DNA from: Lacticaseibacillus pabuli
Lineage (GTDB): Bacteria; Bacillota; Bacilli; Lactobacillales; Lactobacillaceae
Assembly: GCF_028736235.1 (NCBI RefSeq)
Contig: NZ_CP117884.1
Span: forward strand, 620,001 to 684,000
Length of the DNA: 64,000 nt
Direction of reading: 5' to 3'
Both the position numbers and the translations under genes were made by a program. Positions 14,471-25,000 of the stretch are shown here, piece after piece. The stretch's first letter is position 1; the number at the start of each line of letters is the position of its first letter. The notes beneath the pieces are model-generated. The model saw only the letters and a list, made by a program, of their open reading frames with translations. It was not told the DNA's origin and did no database searches.

Positions 14471-15172
14471 CTAGTTTTGACGGGAACGGTTGCGGCCAAT
14501 TTGCACGCCAATTTCGGTGAGCCCGATGATGGCGGCCAGGGTAACGAACACCAGCAGGGATTTCCACGCGGTAAAGAACACGAGCAGGTCGGCGGAGAAA
14601 GCGTAGATGAACGCGGCGACGGATGAGCCGAGCAGGCAGGCTAAGAAATGGGTGCGCAGGTTCATCTTGGTGGCGTTCGCAGCCATGTTCACGAAAACGG
14701 TGGGGATGAACGGAATCGCGTAGCCAATGACCAGGCCAGTGACGGGGTACTTAAAATGCACCAGCCAGCGGTAAATGTGTGAGGTCGGTTCCTCGCGGTG
14801 GGCGTTGATGCGCTGGAAGAGGCGGGACTGGATGAGGTTCCCAATCGTCAGGCCGATGACGTCGACCGTGAAGCCGAGCCAGCGTCCGAGGACAGCCCCA
14901 GCCACGAAGGCCGTCACGGAGGTCGGGGCACCTGGCGTCACCGCAAACAGCACGATGACGACGACAAAGGCCATGCCGGCGTATGGACCAAGGTGCCGGA
15001 TGTCCAGCAAGTATTGCCGGTAGTTGCGGAAGAAGCGCAGGAGTTGTTGGGTTTCTTGGCTGTGGCGCAGCCCGAAGATCAGGGCGACGCTGGCCGCAAC
15101 AACAAGGAGGGTAATGAGGACAACTTGAATCCGCTGCGCGTGCGTCAGTGGCTTTTTGAATAGTTTGGGCAT
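14471..15172 (-). CDS. TVP38/TMEM64 family (VTT domain) membrane protein
   Basis: A 233-residue integral membrane protein with a VTT/SNARE-associated domain. ATG 15172 follows GGAGGAGGCC. An N-terminal membrane helix (about 15-35) is followed by the family core: 'VTPGAPTSVTAFVAGAVLG' (about 78-96), 'GLTIGNLIQSRLFQRI' and 'AIPFIPTVFVNMAANATKM' (about 155-173), with two C-terminal helices. Relatives (DedA, TMEM41B) move lipids across membranes; a role in lipid carrier handling or envelope homeostasis is inference. No operon partner: it ends against the iminopeptidase gene and diverges from the antiporter leader. Confidence 0.8.
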   Translation of the reverse strand: MPKLFKKPLTHAQRIQVVLITLLVVAASVALIFGLRHSQETQQLLRFFRNYRQYLLDIRHLGPYAGMAFVVVIVLFAVTPGAPTSVTAFVAGAVLGRWLGFTVDVIGLTIGNLIQSRLFQRINAHREEPTSHIYRWLVHFKYPVTGLVIGYAIPFIPTVFVNMAANATKMNLRTHFLACLLGSSVAAFIYAFSADLLVFFTAWKSLLVFVTLAAIIGLTEIGVQIGRNRSRQN

Positions 15173-15292
15173 CGTGAGGCCTCCTCCTTGGTTGAATTGC
15201 TACCGCCCTAGTGTACCCCAGCAAGCGCCCAGGGTCACCCGTGAAACGTGCATTTTTGTCGGGTAGTTTGGCGGCCTTAGTGCCACGCCAAT

Positions 15293-15321
15293 TTGCTTGC
15301 GATTCTGCCTTTCTGTATAAT
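15293..15321 (+). promoter_or_regulatory. Promoter of the antiporter gene
   Basis: TTGCTT (15293-15298), a 17-base spacer and a consensus TATAAT (15316-15321). Transcription should begin near 15328, leaving a leader of about 105 bases before the antiporter start. Confidence 0.75.
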
Positions 15322-15341
15322 AGAAAACAGAATATTTACAG

Positions 15342-15413
15342 TGGTTGAAGCGAAAGCGTTCAAGAATTGTCCCTGGTTTTGGGTTGGCCAGGGCGGTTCT
15401 TGGCGCTTTTTTT
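15342..15413 (+). promoter_or_regulatory. Leader with attenuator hairpin before the antiporter gene
   Basis: Two structures share bases: a small hairpin TTGAAGC-GAAA-GCGTTCAA (15344-15362) and a long terminator stem CAAGAATTGTCCCTGG (15361-15376) against CCAGGGCGGTTCTTG (15388-15402), followed by GGCGC and seven T. The terminator lies inside the 5' leader, 20 bases before the ribosome binding site of the antiporter gene, so it should stop transcription unless something prevents it. The leader is short (about 90 bases); it matches no riboswitch I can name. Confidence 0.65.
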
Positions 15414-15432
15414 CGTCTAACAGGAGGGGTAT

Positions 15433-16578
15433 ATGAATTTTATTATCACAATGGCCATCATCATCGGTGGCACGACGCTCGGCGGGCACCTGTTCGCACG
15501 GATTGGCCTGCCAGTCGTGATTGGGCAGATGCTGATTGGCATCGTCCTCGGTCCGAGCTTGCTCGGCTGGGTGGGGATGACGCACAGCCTGCACGATATT
15601 AGCAGCATCGGGGTGGTCATCCTGATGTTCGCGGCGGGGTTGGAGACGGATTTAGCACAACTGAAGAAGCACCTCCTGCCGAGCGCGGTCGTCGCAACGC
15701 TCGGGGTGATTCTGCCGCTGGGCTTTGTCTACGCGTTTGGCCGCAGCATCGGCACCAGCAACGTGGAGAGTATCTTCATCGGCATTGTATTCGCGGCAAC
15801 CAGCGTGTCCATCAGTGTGGCGGTGCTCCGTGAGGCGGGAGCACTGCGGACGCGGGCGGGGAACATCATTCTTGGCGCCGCCGTGTTGGATGACATCATC
15901 GCAGTTCTGCTACTCGGCGTCTTTACCCAGCAGGAAGGCGGCGATGGCAGTAACCTCTTCGTGCGCATTGTACTGCAGGGCGGCTTCTTCGTCCTGGTCT
16001 GGTTGATTGGCCGTTACCTGGCCGCGCCGCTGTTGCACTTATCGCGGCGGCTGCTCGTGCCGCTCGCGGTGCCATTGACCGCACTGGTGCTTTGTTTGGC
16101 ACTCGCCGGCTTAGCACAAGTGGTCGGATTGTCCGATGCGCTCGGTGCGTTTTTTGCCGGCATCGTGGTGGCACGAACCAAGGTGCGCGACGAAGTGGAC
16201 TCGGCCCTCAACACGGTCGGTAACGCCGTCTTCGTGCCCGTGTTTTTCGCCAGCATAGGGCTGCAACTTAACCTGGGTGCGGGGATGAACTGGTGGCTGA
16301 CGGCGGCACTGACCGTGATTGCCGTTCTGACCAAGCTCGTCGGGGCCGGCGTGGGAACACTGCTGACGGGCGGCGACATGAAGGAGTCCTTCGTGGTGGG
16401 TGCGGGGATGGTCTCGCGCGGTGAGATGGCACTGATTATCGCCCAAATCGGCTACTCGGCGCACCTACTCAGCTCGGCTTACTATGGCATGATTATCACG
16501 GCCATTGTGGCGGCCACACTCGTTGCGCCCCTGTTGTTGCGGCTGGCTCTGCGCGAGTCGAAAACGGCGGCTGATTAG
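15433..16578 (+). CDS. CPA2-family cation/proton antiporter (NapA/KefB-like membrane domain)
   Basis: A 381-residue polytopic membrane protein with about eleven or twelve helices; AGGAGGGG precedes ATG 15433. 'GTTLGGHLFARIGLPVVIGQ' begins the conserved core, and 'GNIILGAAVLDDIIAVLLLG' (about 142-161) contains the paired aspartates that bind the cation and proton in electrogenic exchangers of this family. The usual C-terminal KTN/TrkA regulatory domain of Kef proteins is absent. The likely job is Na+ or K+ export coupled to proton entry; which ion is not decidable here. Expression is probably controlled by the attenuator-like leader. Confidence 0.85.
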   Translation: MNFIITMAIIIGGTTLGGHLFARIGLPVVIGQMLIGIVLGPSLLGWVGMTHSLHDISSIGVVILMFAAGLETDLAQLKKHLLPSAVVATLGVILPLGFVYAFGRSIGTSNVESIFIGIVFAATSVSISVAVLREAGALRTRAGNIILGAAVLDDIIAVLLLGVFTQQEGGDGSNLFVRIVLQGGFFVLVWLIGRYLAAPLLHLSRRLLVPLAVPLTALVLCLALAGLAQVVGLSDALGAFFAGIVVARTKVRDEVDSALNTVGNAVFVPVFFASIGLQLNLGAGMNWWLTAALTVIAVLTKLVGAGVGTLLTGGDMKESFVVGAGMVSRGEMALIIAQIGYSAHLLSSAYYGMIITAIVAATLVAPLLLRLALRESKTAAD

Positions 16579-16803
16579 TTATCTGTAAATCTCACCAACT
16601 TAAAATTAATCACAACTTTTTTGCACATTTACAAGTGCAGGGTGCACACTGGCCCGGTATTTGTACGTTATCCGCGCTAACTATTGCCGAAAAGCCCTAA
16701 TAACGGCTTTGCAGGCGATTAACGCTGTATTTTCACCCGAAATAATGGTATGATATTACAGAATTTTTTCGCAGCGCTGGGTAACGTATTAGGAGGAAAT
16801 GCC

Positions 16804-19095
16804 TTGACAGAAGATCAGCACGCCTATGAACAGAAACACCTCGACGATATCATTACCAAACTGGGATCAGCGGAAAAGCGCCTCAGCAAGGATATCGTGC
16901 GAACCAAGGCAGAAGCCAAAAATATTAACGAGAACTTCTTTAACGATTTCTCGCTTAACTTCAGTAACGACGCGGAAAGTCTCGAAACTGCGGCCTCCAT
17001 CCAGGAACAGCAGCAGATGCTGGATGAACGGCGCATGGTGGAGCGGCAGTCCCAGAACCAACTGGTGACGGTCAAGCGTTTGCTGCACAGCCCATACTTT
17101 GCACGGATTGATTTCCAAGAAAAGGGTGAGAAGCCGGAGACCGTCTACATTGGCCTCGGTTCCTTCTCGGATGAAAACGGTCATTTCTTAATTTACGACT
17201 GGCGTGCCCCGATTAGTTCCATCTACTATGATGGCGGCCTGGGTAAGGTTAGTTACCAAACGCCAGATGGTACGCAAGAAGCCACCGTTTCTTTGAAGCG
17301 TCAGTTCGTGCTGAAGAACGGTCGGATCGAGACCATGTTCGATACGACCGAAACAATTGGGGATCAGATGCTCCTCGAAGTGCTTGGTGAAAAGTCCGAC
17401 ACGCAGATGAAGAGCATTGTGACCACCATCCAGCGCGAGCAGAACCAGATTATTCGGGATACTGACGCGCAGCTCCTGTTCGTGCAGGGGGCCGCGGGTT
17501 CTGGGAAAACGTCCGCTGTGCTGCAACGTGTTGCCTACTTGCTCTATCGGTACCGCGGCAATCTGACGAGCAGCCAGGTCATCATGTTTAGCCCCAACCA
17601 GCTGTTTTCCGACTACATCGGTAACGTGCTGCCTGAATTAGGTGAGCAGAACATGGTCCAGTTCACCTACTACCAGTACGTGACGCGCCGGATGCCGGGG
17701 ATGCAGGTCCAGAACCTGTTCCAGCAGTTTGAACAGCAACTGACCGATCGCCAGCAGAAGGTCGAGCAGGTCAAGGAAAGCCGCGCGTTCTTCAAGGCAA
17801 CCAAGGCGTACGCCAAGAGCCTGGAAAGCGCCGGGGTTCGGTTCCGCGATGTGAAGTTCAAGGGCGAGAAGTTCTTTGCCAAGAAGCGCATCGAGGATAT
17901 CTTCTACAGCTATAACGAAAACTACCACATGGGGAACCGTCTGAACGCGACTAAGGACCGGCTGATTAACATGCTAAACCGGCGCGTGAAGTCCGAAATG
18001 AAATCCCAGTGGGTCCAGGACGCTGTGCAGGGGTTGTCTGAAGAAGACATCCGCGCGCTGCAGAGTGAGGGTCCTCAGGAGTTCAAGGATAGTGACAGCG
18101 AATACGACTTCTTTGCACGCAAGATTGTGCTCGACTCCTTCAAGGAAATCGAGACGGCAGTGGCGCACAACCACTTCCTGAACGTTCGCGGTCAGTACGT
18201 GTCCTTCCTGCGAACCGTTCCCGAATTGATGGATCTCAAGAAGTTCGGGCTCACCGCAGCGGATTGGGAAGCCGAGACCGACCAGTTCGTCGAGGACTTC
18301 CGTGCCCGCAAATTGAGCATGGCCGACGCGACGCCTTACATGTACCTGTACGACCTGATGATTGGTCGCCACGGGGACCGCAAGATGCGTTTTGTCTTCA
18401 TTGACGAAATCCAGGACTACACGCCATACCAGCTGGCGTACCTAAAGGCCAGCTTCCCGAAGGCCAAGTTCACGCTCCTCGGTGACCTGAACCAGGCTAT
18501 CTTTACGGGGGCCAACGCCCGCGGGCTGATGACCGAAACGGCCAAGATGTTCCCAGCCGAAAAGACGCGTGTGATCCAGTTAACGCAGTCGTACCGTTCT
18601 ACTGCCGAGGTGACCGACTTTACCAAGGCCATCCTGAAGAGTGGCCAGACGATTGTTGCGTTCAACCGGCAGGGACCAAAGCCAACGATTGCCATGCGCA
18701 AAACCGAACAGGAACTCCTCGACCAGACCATCAAGCAATTGGCCGTCAACGATAAAGCGGGGCAGACAACTGCTATCATCGCTAAGTCGCTGGAGGAAGC
18801 TGAAGCTTTGTGGCAACAGCTGAAGGACGCTGGCCAGGAAACCACCCTGATTCGCTCCGAAAACCAGCGTCTGGTCCCAGGGGTTATCATCGTGCCATCC
18901 TTCCTGGCGAAGGGCCTCGAGTTTGACGCGGTCATCGTTTGGCGGGCAAACAAGGCAAACTTCGGCGACGACCGTGAACGCGAGTTGCTGTACACGATTT
19001 GCTCCCGTGCGATGCACCGTCTGAGCATTATGGTTGACGGCGAACTTTCCCCATTGCTCGCGCAGGTACCACAGGATTTGTACGAAGAGGTTTAA
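16804..19095 (+). CDS. helD: HelD-type RNA polymerase recycling helicase/ATPase
   Basis: A 763-residue superfamily 1 protein. TTG 16804 is chosen: AGGAGG (16791-16796) is seven bases upstream, while the ATG at 16750 lies within a promoter-like TATGAT. The N-terminus is a charged coiled coil (about 1-85) as in HelD proteins that reach into the RNA polymerase channels. Walker A 'FVQGAAGSGKTSAVLQRVAY' is near residue 228, Walker B 'FVFIDEIQDYTPYQLAYLKA' near 530, followed by 'TLLGDLNQAIFTGA' and the motif IV-VI region ending 'LLYTICSRAMHRLSIMVDG'. Length equals B. subtilis HelD (about 770). It would clear stalled RNA polymerase from DNA. coaA follows seven bases after its stop. Confidence 0.88.
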   Translation: MTEDQHAYEQKHLDDIITKLGSAEKRLSKDIVRTKAEAKNINENFFNDFSLNFSNDAESLETAASIQEQQQMLDERRMVERQSQNQLVTVKRLLHSPYFARIDFQEKGEKPETVYIGLGSFSDENGHFLIYDWRAPISSIYYDGGLGKVSYQTPDGTQEATVSLKRQFVLKNGRIETMFDTTETIGDQMLLEVLGEKSDTQMKSIVTTIQREQNQIIRDTDAQLLFVQGAAGSGKTSAVLQRVAYLLYRYRGNLTSSQVIMFSPNQLFSDYIGNVLPELGEQNMVQFTYYQYVTRRMPGMQVQNLFQQFEQQLTDRQQKVEQVKESRAFFKATKAYAKSLESAGVRFRDVKFKGEKFFAKKRIEDIFYSYNENYHMGNRLNATKDRLINMLNRRVKSEMKSQWVQDAVQGLSEEDIRALQSEGPQEFKDSDSEYDFFARKIVLDSFKEIETAVAHNHFLNVRGQYVSFLRTVPELMDLKKFGLTAADWEAETDQFVEDFRARKLSMADATPYMYLYDLMIGRHGDRKMRFVFIDEIQDYTPYQLAYLKASFPKAKFTLLGDLNQAIFTGANARGLMTETAKMFPAEKTRVIQLTQSYRSTAEVTDFTKAILKSGQTIVAFNRQGPKPTIAMRKTEQELLDQTIKQLAVNDKAGQTTAIIAKSLEEAEALWQQLKDAGQETTLIRSENQRLVPGVIIVPSFLAKGLEFDAVIVWRANKANFGDDRERELLYTICSRAMHRLSIMVDGELSPLLAQVPQDLYEEV

Positions 19096-19102
19096 ACAAT
19101 TT

Positions 19103-20023
19103 ATGGATCTTGGTGAACAGTACCATATCTACCCCCGTAGCGAATGGGCCAAGCTTGATGGCCATGGCGGCAAGGGCGTGACGGAAGACGAAATCACGCA
19201 TTTACGTTCCGTGAACGATACCTTGAGTATGGCTGACGTGAGTGAAATTTACCGCCCACTCGTCGCCTATATTCAGATGCGCATGGCGGGCTTTAACGAC
19301 CGACTCACGCGGCAGTCCAAATTTCTGCAGACGACGCGGCGGCACACGCCGTTTATCGTCGGCATCAGTGGTTCCGTGGCGGTCGGCAAGAGTACTACGG
19401 CCCGCCTGTTGCAACTGATGCTGAGCCGGCAGATGCCTGACAAGAAGGTGCAGATGCTGACGACGGATGGGTTCTTGTATCCAAACGCGGAGCTAAAGCG
19501 GCGCAACATGTCGGCGCGCAAGGGATTTCCCGAGAGCTATGACATGCAGCGGCTGACGCAGTTCTTGGTCGATGTGAAGGCGGACAAGACGGTTGATGCG
19601 CCCTTGTATTCGCACCAGCGCTATGACGTGTTGGCGGACGAACACAAGACCGTTGCGCAACCCGACTTGTTGATTGTCGAGGGCATTAACGTCCTGCAGC
19701 TGACGCCGGGCAGTCCGATTTACTACAGTGACCTCTATGACCTGACGTTGTACGTGGACGCTGAAGAGGACAATATCGAGCGCTGGTACCTCGAGCGTTT
19801 TGCGACGCTGCTGGACCGGGCCGCCGACAATCCAGACGATTATTATTACGACCGGGCGCGCGGCAGTCGGGCTGACTCGATGGATTGGGCCAAGCAGATT
19901 TGGCGCGATGTAAACTTGCCGAACCTGCATGAGTACATCCTGCCGACCCGTGATCGGGCGACGGTCGTGTTGCACAAGACGCGGGACCACAGTATTGATG
20001 AAGTGGCGCTGCGGGCATTCTAA
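19103..20023 (+). CDS. coaA: Pantothenate kinase, type I
   Basis: A 306-residue cytoplasmic kinase that phosphorylates pantothenate, the first step to coenzyme A. Homologous sequence begins right at ATG 19103 ('MDLGEQYHIYPRSEWAKLDG'); longer frames would overlap helD. The Walker A motif is 'FIVGISGSVAVGKSTTARLL' near residue 90, and 'LLIVEGINVLQ' and 'DLTLYVDAEEDNIERWYLERF' follow, as in E. coli CoaA. The ribosome binding site is weak (GAAGAGG, about 12 bases away), suggesting translation partly coupled to helD. A terminator follows the stop. Confidence 0.92.
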   Translation: MDLGEQYHIYPRSEWAKLDGHGGKGVTEDEITHLRSVNDTLSMADVSEIYRPLVAYIQMRMAGFNDRLTRQSKFLQTTRRHTPFIVGISGSVAVGKSTTARLLQLMLSRQMPDKKVQMLTTDGFLYPNAELKRRNMSARKGFPESYDMQRLTQFLVDVKADKTVDAPLYSHQRYDVLADEHKTVAQPDLLIVEGINVLQLTPGSPIYYSDLYDLTLYVDAEEDNIERWYLERFATLLDRAADNPDDYYYDRARGSRADSMDWAKQIWRDVNLPNLHEYILPTRDRATVVLHKTRDHSIDEVALRAF

Positions 20024-20034
20024 TTGAAGATGAC

Positions 20035-20061
20035 AACCGGGTCGGCGACGGCCCGGTTTTT
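20035..20061 (+). terminator. Terminator of the helD-coaA operon
   Basis: AACCGGGTCG pairs with CGGCCCGGTT (one G-U), GCGA-type loop, then five T. Confidence 0.85.
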
Positions 20062-20178
20062 GTGTAGGATAGTGCGAGCTTGGGGTGTCAAATCTTAGCC
20101 CTCCGTGAGACCCAAATTAGGATTTGCAAAAACCTGTTTCAGTATCCAGCGGTGGCGCTTTCTTGGGCCTGGCGGTGA

Positions 20179-20207
20179 TTGACCGGCGCCGCGATAACCG
20201 GTAGAAT
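20179..20207 (+). promoter_or_regulatory. Promoter of guaA
   Basis: TTGACC (20179-20184), 17-base spacer, TAGAAT (20202-20207). About 40 bases of leader follow; no purine riboswitch signature was seen in it. Confidence 0.7.
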
Positions 20208-20252
20208 TGAGACAATTCAAAATAAGAAAGTTTATAGAGGGAGTGTGAAACG

Positions 20253-21809
20253 TTGGCAACTGCGAACAAGGATTACGACGAAATTATTGTGCTCGACTAC
20301 GGTAGTCAGTACAACCAACTCATCACCCGCCGCATTCGCGAATTCGGGGTATTCTCCGAACTAAAGCCGCACACGATTAGTGCCGCTGAAGTTCGCAAAA
20401 TCGCGCCTAAGGGGATTATTTTCTCCGGCGGTCCTAACTCGGTCTACGACAAGGATGCCCTTGGCGTTGACCCAGAATTGTTCGAACTCGGTATTCCTAT
20501 CCTCGGTGTATGTTACGGCATGCAGCTGATGGCCAAGGAATTGCAGGGCGGGGTTGTTGAACCTGCCGACGACCGTGAATACGGCCACGTCGACATCCAG
20601 GTGCTCGAAGACACCAAGCCAGTGCTCTTCGCGGGCCTGCCAGAAAAGCAAGCCGTTTGGATGAGCCATGGTGACTTGGTTCGCCAGGCCCCAGATGGTT
20701 TCGTTGTGACAGCAACTTCAAAGAACTGCCCAATCTCTGCGATGGCAGATGATAAGCGCAAGTTCTACGGCATTCAGTTCCACGCCGAAGTGCAGAACAC
20801 GGAATACGGTCACGAAATCTTGCACCACTTTGCCTTTGACGTCTGCAACGCCACCGCAAACTGGTCCATGGGTGATTTCATTGATGATCAGATCAAGGAA
20901 ATCCGTGCCGAAGTCGGTGACAAGAAGGTTCTCCTCGGCTTGTCCGGTGGGGTTGACTCCTCTGTTGTTGCGGCATTGCTGAACAAGGCAATCGGCGACC
21001 AGCTCGTCTGCATCTTCGTTGACCACGGCCTGCTGCGTAAGAACGAAGCCGACCAGGTCATGGAGAGTCTCGGCAAGGGTCTCGGTGTGAACATCATCAA
21101 GGTGGACGCACACGAGCGCTTCTATGCTGACCTCAAGGGTGTGACGGATCCAGAAAAGAAGCGGAAGATTATCGGCCGCGACTTTATCGAAGTCTTCAAC
21201 GCCGAAGCAACCAAGTTACACGGCATCGACTACTTGGCACAGGGTACCCTGTACACCGATGTGGTTGAATCCGGTACCGATACAGCCCAGACCATCAAGT
21301 CGCACCATAACGTTGGTGGGCTACCAAAGGACTTGCACTTCAAGCTGATTGAACCACTGAACAAGTTGTTCAAGGATGAAGCGCGTGAACTCGGTGAAAA
21401 GCTTGGTATCCCGCACGAACTCGTTTGGCGTCAGCCATTCCCAGGCCCTGGCCTCGGTATTCGTGTACTTGGTGAAGTCACCGAAGACAAGTTGGCAATC
21501 GTTCGCGAATCCGACTGGGTCCTCCGTGATGAGATCAAGAAGGCCGGCCTCGACGAATCTATCTGGCAATACTTCACCGTCTTGCCTGGATTCAAGTCCG
21601 TCGGTGTCATGGGTGATGGCCGTACCTACGACTACACCATCGCTATCCGTGCGATTACCTCAATCGATGGGATGACCGCTGACTTTGCCCGCATTGACTG
21701 GGATGTGTTGCAGAAGATTTCTGCACGCATTGTTAATGAGGTTGGGCATGTTAACCGCGTAGTCTATGACATCACTTCCAAGCCACCAGCCACCGTGGAA
21801 TGGGAATAA
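20253..21809 (+). CDS. guaA: GMP synthetase (glutamine-hydrolysing)
   Basis: A 518-residue two-domain enzyme converting XMP to GMP. TTG 20253 follows GAGGGAG. The amidotransferase half has the cysteine of '[16 protein letters not shown]' (near 89) and '[15 protein letters not shown]' (near 175); the synthetase half starts with the P-loop '[19 protein letters not shown]' (about 227-245), and '[17 protein letters not shown]' marks the dimerisation domain. The last codons, coding for TVEWE, contain the 12-bp core that serves as attachment site for the 23-kb mobile element to the right; the insertion leaves the protein intact but separates the gene from its original terminator at 45018-45067. Confidence 0.97.
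   Translation: MATANKDYDEIIVLDYGSQYNQLITRRIREFGVFSELKPHTISAAEVRKIAPKGIIFSGGPNSVYDKDALGVDPELFELGIPILGVCYGMQLMAKELQGGVVEPADDREYGHVDIQVLEDTKPVLFAGLPEKQAVWMSHGDLVRQAPDGFVVTATSKNCPISAMADDKRKFYGIQFHAEVQNTEYGHEILHHFAFDVCNATANWSMGDFIDDQIKEIRAEVGDKKVLLGLSGGVDSSVVAALLNKAIGDQLVCIFVDHGLLRKNEADQVMESLGKGLGVNIIKVDAHERFYADLKGVTDPEKKRKIIGRDFIEVFNAEATKLHGIDYLAQGTLYTDVVESGTDTAQTIKSHHNVGGLPKDLHFKLIEPLNKLFKDEARELGEKLGIPHELVWRQPFPGPGLGIRVLGEVTEDKLAIVRESDWVLRDEIKKAGLDESIWQYFTVLPGFKSVGVMGDGRTYDYTIAIRAITSIDGMTADFARIDWDVLQKISARIVNEVGHVNRVVYDITSKPPATVEWE
21798..21809. other. Left attachment site (attL core)
   Basis: GAATGGGAATAA, the last codons and stop of guaA, repeated exactly at 44989-45000. About 9 more bases (ACATGTAAA) recur a few bases downstream of each copy. 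Confidence 0.85.
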
Positions 21810-21897
21810 AAGGTACATGTAAATTGAACCCGGAATGTTGATTTAACGGCATTTTCGGTTGATGCAAAGGATACGATTGGCGGGGAAATTGTTACGT

Positions 21898-21957
21898 TCC
21901 CCGCCAAAATCCCCGCCAAGTTTGGGCCGAATGAAGGCCGAGCTGGCGGGGATTTTT
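21898..21957 (+). terminator. Repeat-built terminator next to attL; possible integrase arm sites
   Basis: AATCCCCGCCAA pairs with CTGGCGGGGATT around an inner GGCC hairpin, followed by six T, giving a terminator for guaA or an insulator for the element. Tandem CCCCGCC-AA motifs (21898-21919) recur nearly exactly as a tandem pair at 44905-44926 inside the 3' end of the integrase gene, so they may be integrase arm-type binding sites; an inverted copy (21877-21887) forms a second hairpin. Confidence 0.6.
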
Positions 21958-22014
21958 TGATAGCTTTAGCATATAATGATCGTGGAACTAAAAAGCAGGG
22001 ATGGAGTTGTATAT

Positions 22015-25000
22015 ATGAAAGATGCGGATTTAATTAATAGCCTTCAAGGTGACGAGGCTTCAATTAAGGCGGTTGCAACATACCTTCAATATTCTGTCGG
22101 GAAGAATCCGGTTGACCCAACGAGCGACTGGCGGATCTTATTTTCTGATAAGACGCCTGATCATGGCAAAGGGGTCATTGCCTTACGTTGCGAACCTGAT
22201 TTGAAGTTGCATTCAAAGACGATAGACGTGCGCCGCCTATACAAGAAAGTTGAGGAACTTAAGCAGGCGTTGACGACTAGCTTTGATGTGCTGGTTGTCG
22301 GCTTTGTCGGTGTAGGGCGCGTCGTATTCTTCCCGTTTATGAACGGCAACCGAGATATGCGTCTGGATCTGAACGAAGATACGATTACTAAGCAGATGTA
22401 TGCCACTAACTTCCAATTGATGGGCAATGCCAATCTTGCGGTTACGGAAGACGAATTTGGTTTTGGCGACTATAAGCTCAGTCTGGATATTCAAAAAATC
22501 TTTAAGCGAGAATTAACCTCAACATTTCTGTTGATGGTGAAGTTCTATCGTAAGAAGCTGTCTGAACTGATTACTAGCACCTCATTGAAGCAAGCGCTCA
22601 TGCCATTGGTTACCGAGAACACAAAGGCGTTTTTGGTGAAGGATGACTTGGCTAATTTGGTCCAACAAGAATCCTATACTGCTGTGCTTTCGACGGTTGT
22701 TGATACCATAATCTTACGTCAGCTGATGCGTCGTTTCTTAGAAGGTTATTACGGATTAGAAGCTTTTGAAGTGAGCGGAATTTCACTTGGTGTCGGTAGT
22801 GGCACGTTGGATGCAGCGATTAAGAAAGCTGTCCAAGTCGCGATTAGTACGCCCGATGATACGGAGCTGAAGAAAATCAACCAGAAACACAAAGCACTCC
22901 AGACGATGAGTGAATTGGATTTGTTTACTGGCTTATTTGATGACGAGGAACTGAGCGCAACCGCGCAGGTTGGCAAGATGAGTGCCAGTCAAAAATTGGA
23001 CATTCAGAAGCTGACGGAGCACGCACGTGAGCAATATGCTGCGGTGTACGCTGGCGATCTCTTTTCGGGTAGCGTCGGAGAGGTTGCGACTACCATTGAA
23101 AAGCAAATGGCGAGTCAGTATCCAGAATTTGTGACAAAAATGTGGGTAGATACTTCCTCTGATCAATTCTCTTTCCGCTATGAAGATATGGCGCCAGAAT
23201 CTCTTGAGAAGCAGTATGAAAGCTCAATGTCTGAGAACGTTCAGATCATGCTTAATCAACAAGGACAGCCGACGGTATACTATGGCGATGACAAACAGGA
23301 GCAAAAGCAAAAGGGCGCGTATTACACCGATCAGCGCCTGGTTGACTATATCGTAGACCAGACCGTAGAAAAGGAATTCATGGCCCGCTACAACCAGCTT
23401 AAAGCTACAATCCAGCAGAATGATTCTGAATCTCTGGTGGAGACTGCAATCAATCACTTGCTAGCGATCAAAGTGGTAGACATGACCTGTGGTGGTGGCT
23501 CGTTTCTTCGTGGTGCGTTTCTAAAGCTTGCGAGTAAGCATGAATTATTGGCCGGACTGAATCTCGACTCTGAACTACTCACCAGCTATCCGATGTTCGA
23601 ATCCGGGGAACACGGTGAATGTTTGTGGGAAGAATATCTGCTTGATCACGTGATTTACGGTGTGGATATTGACTATAAGGCGGTTACCATTGCTTCGCTG
23701 ACATTAACCCTGTCCTCACTTCAACATCGTGACGCCAACAAGCCTCTGCCTAATTTGGTCGGTAGAACGTTGATCCACCAGAACTCATTGATGAACACCG
23801 TACCATTCAAAAAACGCGATGAAGCATTTACACCACTCAAACGTGAGATTGCAGCACTTCGTCGAGCCAAGTTGAATAATGACGCCAGCTATGAAACAAA
23901 GCGGGTAAAGTTGCAGGAACAAGTAGCGCATTTCGCTGAATCGACGCTCGGTGATCAAGCGCTCCTCTTGAGCGCGGAATGCTTAGAAATCAATTTACCG
24001 GAAGTCTTCTTCAAAGAAGATGGCACACTTGATCCTCGTGGTGGATTCACCTGTGTGGTGGGTAATCCGCCTTGGGAAACTTGGAAGCCGAACTCTGATG
24101 AATTTTATAGCCAGTACGACTCGGAATACTTGGCGCTTAAGAACGCCAAACAGAAAAAGCAACGCCAGAGGCAACTGCAAGAAAAATTCCCTGCAATCGA
24201 AAATCGGTGGGCGGAGTACTCTTCACGAATGGCTGCGGGCTCTAACTTCCTGCGTGATGACAATAACTTTCAATATCAAAGCTGGATTGTTGATGGACGT
24301 AAAACGTCAAGTGATCTTAACTTATACAAAGTGGCCGTTGAACGATTCTATCAGTGTTTGCAAGCTGGTGGTCGTATGGGTATCTTAATTCCAGATAATC
24401 TAGCGACAGATCTTGGTTCCACTGGATTGCGGCACCTCTTGTTTGAACATGGCCAAGTAACAGAATACTTATCATTTGAAAACCGACAGAAGATTTTTGA
24501 GGAGGTAGATAGCCGCACTAAATTTTCGGTCTTAATTACGAGTCGTGTTGAACCAGCGGCGCCAACGTTCAAAGCATTCTTTTACAAACATAGTCTGGAC
24601 GCATTAAACGATGACAGCGAGAAGCTGAATTACGCAATGGCAGACGTGCGAAAGAACCAAGAATTGTTGTCGTTAGTGGAGCCAAGGACACAAGCACAGT
24701 TTGACGTTTATCATAAGATGACGACGCGGTTTCCATTATTTGGAGAAACTAAACCCTTCAAATTGGGTAACGATTTTCACCGAACTAATGACTCGGAGTA
24801 CTTCACAACTGATTCGACGGCCTCAATCTATCCGCTTTACGAAGGCAAGACCTTCGATCAGTTTACGATCTTATATCAGCCGACTGAATTCGCGACAACC
24901 GAAGGCGTGATGAAGAAGGTCGATCCAGATCAGAAAGAATGGCGAATTGCTATTCGAAGTGTAGCATCCGCGACAAATAAACGATCTCTCATCGCAACAC

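Noticed and set aside
18417..19028. 203-codon frame antisense to helD
   Set aside because: Shadow of helD motifs; low-complexity Ser/Ala composition and no start signals.
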